Below, one piece after another: positions 59,790-64,000 of a DNA stretch of 64,000 bases. A program made the translations under genes and the position numbers. Source of the stretch: Mesorhizobium sp. WSM4313 (GTDB lineage Bacteria; Pseudomonadota; Alphaproteobacteria; Rhizobiales; Rhizobiaceae); assembly GCF_002294725.1 (NCBI RefSeq), contig NZ_NSFT01000014.1, forward strand, positions 64,501-128,500, given 5' to 3'. Position 1 is the first letter of the stretch. The number at the start of each line of letters is the position of its first letter. Under the pieces are notes generated by a model. That model saw nothing but the letters and a program-made list of their open reading frames with translations, had not been told where the DNA came from and ran no database searches.

Positions 59790-60215
59790 TCAGTCTTTCA
59801 CCGATATGTTTATTTTCCGTACCATCCGCTCGGACTCCGGCCGATCGAGATCGATCGACAGCAGACCGTTCTTCAGTTCCGCCGCGATCACCCGCATGCC
59901 GTCGGCCAGCACGAAGCAGCGCTGGAACTGGCGCGCGGCGATGCCGCGGTGCAGGAATTCGCGCTCGGTGTCGTCGGTCTGACGACCGCGCACGATCAAC
60001 TGGTTTTCCTCCGTGGTGACATCGAGGTCGCTTTCTGCAAAACCGGCAACGGCCAGCGTGATGCGCAGCCTTTCGGCCTTGCCGTCGGCGGCATTGAGGC
60101 GCTCGATATTGTACGGAGGGTAGCTGTCGCCGGACTTCGCCAGACGCTCAAGCGTCTTTTCCATGGCATCAAAACCCAGGAGAAGCGGGCTGGAGAAAGG
60201 CGTCATTCGACTCAT
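59790..60215 (-). CDS. Small heat-shock protein, Hsp20/IbpA family
   Basis: This 141-residue chaperone starts at ATG 60215. The alpha-crystallin domain (about 35-125) has PPYNIERLNAADGKAERLRI, LAVAGFAESDLDV, ENQLIVRGRQ and FQRCFVLADGMRVIAAELKN GLLSIDL (in parts). The GLLSIDL stretch replaces the usual GVLTI. It keeps denatured proteins soluble until refolding. The leader forms a ROSE-like thermometer (60216-60290). DUF1150 lies downstream. Confidence 0.92.
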   Translation of the reverse strand: MSRMTPFSSPLLLGFDAMEKTLERLAKSGDSYPPYNIERLNAADGKAERLRITLAVAGFAESDLDVTTEENQLIVRGRQTDDTEREFLHRGIAARQFQRCFVLADGMRVIAAELKNGLLSIDLDRPESERMVRKINISVKD

Positions 60216-60290
60216 TGTTACACTGTCCTCTGAAGAGCGACACAAACTGGAAAAACCCGGATGGCATTTTTCCCGATGGTCTTGATATGG
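60216..60290 (-). promoter_or_regulatory. ROSE-like RNA thermometer in the hsp20 leader
   Basis: In the leftward transcript, the AGAGGA ribosome site pairs with an upstream TCGCTCT that fits the ROSE consensus UYGCU, leaving the G unpaired opposite the ribosome site. The hairpin (60224-60242) is TGTC, bulged G, CTC, loop TTCA, GAG, then GACA. A second stem further upstream pairs TTTTTCC (60267-60273, plus strand) with GGAAAAA (60249-60255). Melting at high temperature would free the start site. This is a direct read of the sequence; folding energies were not computed. Confidence 0.65.
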
Positions 60291-60369
60291 TCCGTCGCGC
60301 GATCAAGTTCAAGCCGCCAAATCAGGATGGCGTTTCGTCGAACCGTCATCTTCATCCAGCCTTTCATTG

Positions 60370-60419
60370 GAGCATGATTTCGTCCGAAAACCGGTTCCCA
60401 CCTTTCGGGAACCATGCTC
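60370..60419. repeat. GAGCATG/CATGCTC palindromic repeat
   Basis: GAGCATG (60370-60376) and CATGCTC (60413-60419) bound an element with inner dyad CCGAAAACCGGTTCCC and TTTCGGGAACC. Units of this kind are frequent in Mesorhizobium-like genomes, from memory. Related units lie at 51933-51981 and 52353-52390. It lies 39 bases before the nucleoside hydrolase gene. Confidence 0.7.
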
Positions 60420-60457
60420 TAAAACCCGCCCAAAAAGACTTCCCAAAAGGAATTGAA

Positions 60458-61399
60458 ATGCCCCAGTCCAGAAAGATCATCATCGACACGGATCCCGGCC
60501 AGGACGATGCCGTCGCCATATTGCTGGCGCTCGGCAGTTCCGAGCTGGAGATCGTCGGCATCACCGCGGTAGCCGGCAACGTGCCGCTGAATCTGACCCA
60601 GAACAACGCCCGCAAGATATGCGAGCTGGCTGGCCGGCCCGACATCAAGGTCTATGCCGGCGCCATCCGGCCGCTGGCGCGTGAACTCGTCACCGCCGAG
60701 GAGGTGCATGGCAAGACCGGCCTGAACGGCCCGCAGCTGCCCGAGCCGACCATGCCGCTCCAGGAACAATATGCCGTCGATTTCATCGTCGAGACGCTGA
60801 TGCGCGAGGAAAGCGGCACCATCACGCTCTGCCCGCTCGGACCGCTCACCAACATCGCGCTGGCGCTGATCCGCGAGCCCAGGATCGCGCCGCGGATCAA
60901 GGAAATCGTCCTGATGGGCGGCGGCTTCTTCGAGGGCGGCAATGTCACGCCGGCCGCCGAATTCAATATCTATGTCGACCCGCAGGCCGCCGATCTGGTG
61001 TTCAAATCGGGCATTCCGATCGTGATGATGCCGCTCGACGTCACCCACCAGGCGCTGACCACGTCCGAGCGCATCCAGGCCTTCCGCAAGCTCGGCACCA
61101 AGGTCGGCACCGCGACTGCCGAGATGCTGGAGTTCTTCGAGCGCTATGACGAGGAAAAATACGGCACTGATGGCGGGCCGCTGCACGACCCGTGCGTGAT
61201 CGCCTATCTCGTCAAGCCGGAGCTGTTCAAGGGCCGCCACTGCAATGTCAGCGTCGAGACGACCTCCGAGCTCACCATGGGCATGACGGTGATCGACTGG
61301 TGGGGCGTCGCCAAGCGCAAAAAGAACGCCATGGTGATGCGCGACATCGACCATGACGGCTTCTTCGCGCTGCTGGTGGAGCGGCTCGGGCGGCTATAA
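60458..61399 (+). CDS. Nucleoside hydrolase (IunH family)
   Basis: This 313-residue enzyme hydrolyses ribonucleosides to base and ribose. The calcium-binding motif DTDPGQDDAVAILLAL is at residues 10-25, with NARKICELAGRPDIKVYAGA (in parts), VLMGGGF and EFNIYVDPQAADLVF following. The catalytic-pocket His is probably in GGPLHDPCVIAYL. It starts at ATG 60458 behind AAGGA. A ribokinase-like gene 2.3 kb away could use the released ribose, but the genes are not in one operon. Confidence 0.92.
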   Translation: MPQSRKIIIDTDPGQDDAVAILLALGSSELEIVGITAVAGNVPLNLTQNNARKICELAGRPDIKVYAGAIRPLARELVTAEEVHGKTGLNGPQLPEPTMPLQEQYAVDFIVETLMREESGTITLCPLGPLTNIALALIREPRIAPRIKEIVLMGGGFFEGGNVTPAAEFNIYVDPQAADLVFKSGIPIVMMPLDVTHQALTTSERIQAFRKLGTKVGTATAEMLEFFERYDEEKYGTDGGPLHDPCVIAYLVKPELFKGRHCNVSVETTSELTMGMTVIDWWGVAKRKKNAMVMRDIDHDGFFALLVERLGRL

Positions 61400-61409
61400 G
61401 GGCCGCTTC

Positions 61410-61556
61410 TTCCTTCCCCCTTGTGGGGGAAGGTGGATCGGCGCGAAGCGCCGAGACGGATGAGGGGTGCTCCAGCGGAGTGAGACGTCGGCATTCCCTG
61501 GAACACCCCTCATCCGTCGCCTTCGGCGACACCTTCTCCCACAAGGGGAGAAGGGA
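61410..61556. repeat. Large inverted-repeat element between nucleoside hydrolase and LysE genes
   Basis: CCCCTTGTGGGGGAAGGTG (61417-61435) pairs with 61530-61548 with one mismatch. An inner ACGGATGAGGGGTG (61456-61469) pairs perfectly with 61504-61517. The element fills the space between convergent genes and probably folds into a long hairpin. Similar CTTCTCCC...GGGAGAAG units are frequent in Mesorhizobium, from memory. Confidence 0.75.
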
Positions 61557-61562
61557 GAGGTG

Positions 61563-62177
61563 CTACTTCGCCTTCGAGAACGCCAGCCACAGTCCGCCGC
61601 CGACTAGGAAGCTGCCGCTGATGCGCGACATCAGCTTGACGCGCTTGGCCGACAGAACGCGCCCGGCGCGGCCCGCGGCAAGGGCATAGGTCGAATCCGA
61701 CATGGCGGCGAAGATCATCGCTGTCAGGCCCATGACGACAATCTGCAGCGTATAATTGCCCTGCGGCGCGATGAACTGCGGGAAGAAGGCGCCGAAAAAC
61801 ACCAAAGTCTTCGGATTTGAGATCGCCACCAGAAAACCCTGCAGGAAGAAGCCGCCGCGCGGCTTTTTGGCCGAGCCGTCGGGGTTCAGCGCGCCTTTGG
61901 TGCGAAACATCTGCACGCCCATCCAGATGAGATAAGCGGCGCCGATCAGCCGCACCCATTCGAACCAGTGGCCCATGCCGGCGATCAGCGTATTGAGGCC
62001 GATGCCGACGATGGCGATCATGATGGCAAGGCCGGCCTGGGTGCCGGCGACGTTGGCCAAGCCCGCGCGCGAGCCGTGGCGGATGCTGTTGGCGATGATC
62101 AGCGTGACCGTGGGACCCGGCACCAGGATGATGACGATGCAGGCGATGACATAGGTGGCGTAGAGTTCCAACGACAT
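61563..62177 (-). CDS. LysE/RhtB-family amino-acid exporter
   Basis: This 204-residue membrane protein has six hydrophobic segments. The LysE features are LVPGPTVTLIIANSIRHGSR near the start, a GVQMFRTKGA stretch and LVAISNPKTLVFFGAFFPQF. It exports amino acids such as homoserine, threonine or lysine. The substrate cannot be read from the sequence. It stands alone between a repeat and the amidase. Confidence 0.9.
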   Translation of the reverse strand: MSLELYATYVIACIVIILVPGPTVTLIIANSIRHGSRAGLANVAGTQAGLAIMIAIVGIGLNTLIAGMGHWFEWVRLIGAAYLIWMGVQMFRTKGALNPDGSAKKPRGGFFLQGFLVAISNPKTLVFFGAFFPQFIAPQGNYTLQIVVMGLTAMIFAAMSDSTYALAAGRAGRVLSAKRVKLMSRISGSFLVGGGLWLAFSKAK

Positions 62178-62270
62178 GATTTCTCTCGAACAGGACAGCG
62201 CCGACTTGGGCGGAGCGCGATCAATGCACGGGATTGACGCTGGCGCAAGCTGGCCGGGCAGGGCGGCCCG

Positions 62271-63722
62271 TCATGCAGCTCCCGCCGCCCATGGCAGGGT
62301 TGCCTCGTAGGCGGCGCCGGCCTTGAGCACGGCGAGGTCGCCGCGCGGGCAGCCGATCAGTTGCATGCCCATCGGCCGGCCCTTGCCGTCGAAACCGGCC
62401 GGCACGTTGAGCGCCGGGCAGCCGCCCAGCGTGGCGAAGGCCGAGACCTGCATCCAGCGATGATAGCTGTCCATGGTCCGCCCCGCGACCTCGCGCGGCC
62501 AATGGGTGGTCACGTCGAACGGAAAGACCTGCGCGGTCGGCAGGGCGATGAGGTCGAAGCGCTCGAACAGCGACAGCAGCGTGCGGTGCCACGAGGTGCG
62601 CCGGACGGTCGCGGCATGGATCTGCGGCGCGGTCAGGCGCATCGCCTGCTCCACTTCCCAGACAGCCTCCGGCTTCAGAAGCCCACGTTTTGCCGGATCG
62701 TCATAATGCACCTTCAGCCCGCAGCCGCTGCTCGCCTGGCGCAAGGTGACAAAAGCCTGCCACAGCGCCTCGAAGTCAACATCCGGCACCAAGGCCTCGC
62801 TGTGGAAGGAAGCATCGGCGAAGCGGGCAAGCGCGGCCTCGCAAAGGTCAAGCACGCCGGGCTCCGTCGGCAAGCGACCGCCGAGGTCGCCCAGCCAGGC
62901 GATGCGGCCGCCTGACGCTTTGGTCCGCAAACCTTCAAGGAACGAGCCCGTCTTGTCGTGCGAAAGCGGTGCATGCGGGTGATAGCCGGCCTGTTCGTCG
63001 AGGAGCAGCGCGATGTCGCGCACGCTGCGGCCCATCGGGCCCTCGACGCCCATCTGCGAATGGAAGACATCGACGTCCGGGCCAGCAGGCACCAAGCCCT
63101 GCGAGGGACGGAAGCCGTAGACATTGTTGTAGGCCGCCGGATTGCGCAGCGAACCGCCGAAGTCGCTGCCGTCGGCGACCGGCACCATGTCGAGCGCCAG
63201 CGCCACGGCCGCGCCGCCGCTCGAGCCGCCAGCGGTCAGCGCCGGGTCGAAGGCGTTGAGCGTCGGCCCGAAAACCGGATTGTAGGTGTTGGAGCCGAGG
63301 CCGAATTCCGGAACATTGGTCTTGCCGATGATGATGGCCCCGGCCTCGCGGACGCGCTCGACGAAGAAGTCATCCGTGTCGGGAATGAAATCGGCAAAGA
63401 TCGGCGAGCCGAAGGTGGTTCTGAGCCCCTTGGTCTGGGCAAGGTCCTTGATGGCGATCGGCAGGCCGTACAGCGATCCGGCCTCGCCGCCACGGGCGAG
63501 ATGAGCATCGGCCCTGCCGGCCTCGGCAAGGACATCGGCGCGCTCGCGCAGCGAGACGATGGCATTGACCTGTGGGTTCACGGCCTCGATGCGGTCGAGG
63601 AACGCGCCGACCACCTCGCGAACCGAAAAGCGACGCCGTCTGATGCCTTCAGCGAGCTCAACGGCGGAGAGGCGGCAGATATCGCCGGCCGGCGGCACGG
63701 CATGTTTTGTGACGGGGCGCAT
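62271..63722 (-). CDS. Amidase signature family enzyme
   Basis: This 483-residue hydrolase has the Ser-Ser-Lys triad of the amidase signature family: Lys in LPIAIKDLAQTKG, and two Ser in TAGGSSGGAAVAL and DGSDFGGSLRNPA. RPSQGLVPAGPD and VEGPMGRSVRDIALLL are typical. It cleaves amide bonds of small compounds; the absence of gatC and gatB, and the sequence, argue against Glu-tRNA amidotransferase subunit A. It starts 3 bases after the ribokinase-like stop, so the two are probably co-transcribed. Confidence 0.9.
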   Translation of the reverse strand: MRPVTKHAVPPAGDICRLSAVELAEGIRRRRFSVREVVGAFLDRIEAVNPQVNAIVSLRERADVLAEAGRADAHLARGGEAGSLYGLPIAIKDLAQTKGLRTTFGSPIFADFIPDTDDFFVERVREAGAIIIGKTNVPEFGLGSNTYNPVFGPTLNAFDPALTAGGSSGGAAVALALDMVPVADGSDFGGSLRNPAAYNNVYGFRPSQGLVPAGPDVDVFHSQMGVEGPMGRSVRDIALLLDEQAGYHPHAPLSHDKTGSFLEGLRTKASGGRIAWLGDLGGRLPTEPGVLDLCEAALARFADASFHSEALVPDVDFEALWQAFVTLRQASSGCGLKVHYDDPAKRGLLKPEAVWEVEQAMRLTAPQIHAATVRRTSWHRTLLSLFERFDLIALPTAQVFPFDVTTHWPREVAGRTMDSYHRWMQVSAFATLGGCPALNVPAGFDGKGRPMGMQLIGCPRGDLAVLKAGAAYEATLPWAAGAA

Positions 63723-63725
63723 CGC

Positions 63726-64000
63726 TCAACGGGTGCCCGCCAAAGTCGCGTCGACATCCTTGGCCAGTGGGATCGCCGGTTGCGCGCCTGGCTTCAGGCA
63801 GGCGAGCGACCCGGCCGCGGCGGCGCGGGTGAGCGCATCCTGAAGTGAGAGACCGGACGACAGGCCGGCGCCGAAATAGCCGCAAAACGTATCGCCGGCG
63901 CCCACCGTGTCGACCGGGGTGATCTTCAGCGCCGGAACGGCAAGGAAATCGCCCGGTGTGGCGGCCAGCACCCCGTCGCCTCCGAGCGTGACGACGATGA
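63726..64000 (-). CDS. PfkB-family sugar kinase, ribokinase-like (partial, C-terminal part)
   Basis: Only the last 91 codons or so are present; the start lies beyond the right edge. VTLGGDGVLAA, then TPVDTVGAGDTFCGYFGAGL with the catalytic Asp in GAGDTF, and an ALTRAAAAGSLACLKPGA tail are the signature of ribokinases. It phosphorylates ribose or a related sugar. It directly precedes the amidase gene in the same operon. With the nearby nucleoside hydrolase it could form a nucleoside salvage route; this is inference. Confidence 0.85.
   Translation of the reverse strand, partial: IVVTLGGDGVLAATPGDFLAVPALKITPVDTVGAGDTFCGYFGAGLSSGLSLQDALTRAAAAGSLACLKPGAQPAIPLAKDVDATLAGTR

Overview
The window looks like chromosomal DNA from an alphaproteobacterium of the order Rhizobiales, most like Mesorhizobium. 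This rests on the uniformly GC-rich coding sequence, the lptC-lptA-lptB-rpoN-hpf-ptsN order, an OlsB-type ornithine lipid acyltransferase, the cysG-DUF2849-cysI-cysH-DUF934 sulfate block, the Hsp20-DUF1150 pair, and several short dispersed repeats that I associate with Mesorhizobium-like genomes. I see no rRNA, tRNA, CRISPR array, prophage, insertion sequence or plasmid replication gene. Both edges cut genes: a ribose-type sugar-binding protein at base 1 and a PfkB-family sugar kinase at base 64000.

Layout. 1-3.4 kb: sugar-acid catabolism (partial ABC binding protein, UxaA/GarD-type dehydratase, divergent GntR regulator with two winged-helix domains). 3.6-6.9 kb: copper-handling run (DUF2946, PCu(A)C chaperone, YcnI, CopC-CopD fusion). 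7.1-8.6 kb: 6-phosphogluconate dehydrogenase. 8.7-17.5 kb: LacI-regulated sugar locus (CUT1 ABC transporter, TIM-barrel isomerase, Gfo/Idh dehydrogenase) followed by a YghZ-type aldo/keto reductase. 17.7-21.7 kb: zur, polA and a probable small RNA. 21.7-31.5 kb: peptidase, RNase D-like exonuclease, two small proteins, membrane acyltransferase, class A penicillin-binding protein, SDR, MDR and AraC regulator. 31.5-34 kb: YbaL-type antiporter and host-attachment family protein. 34.4-39.2 kb: siroheme and sulfite/APS reduction operon. 39.4-47 kb: DJ-1/PfpI protein, grpE, TRIC-type channel, olsB, hybrid histidine kinase, acuI, lspA. 47-52.3 kb: two RNA methyltransferases, DUF1772 protein, WYL regulator with a VOC protein, ornithine cyclodeaminase homologue, LapA-like protein. 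52.4-60.2 kb: ihfB, sppA, lptC-lptA-lptB, rpoN, hpf, ptsN, DUF1150 and hsp20. 60.4-64 kb: nucleoside hydrolase, LysE exporter, amidase and a partial ribokinase-like gene.

Regulatory DNA is the most informative part. I see matching dyads at both ends of the lacI-transporter intergenic region, a dyad with 12-bp arms between uxaA and its GntR regulator, two TGGTCNGACCA sites upstream of the PfpI gene, a ROSE-like RNA thermometer in front of hsp20, and a terminator-bearing small RNA candidate beside polA. Several gene ends carry palindromic or heptameric repeats, some of which supply the stop codons of adjoining genes.

No wholly new multi-gene system is obvious. The best candidates for new biology are the sugar locus with its unassigned substrate, the copper run in which three predicted mature proteins begin with histidine, and the stop-rich heptamer elements at gene ends. 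All assignments come from reading the sequence and from remembered family features; no database search was run.
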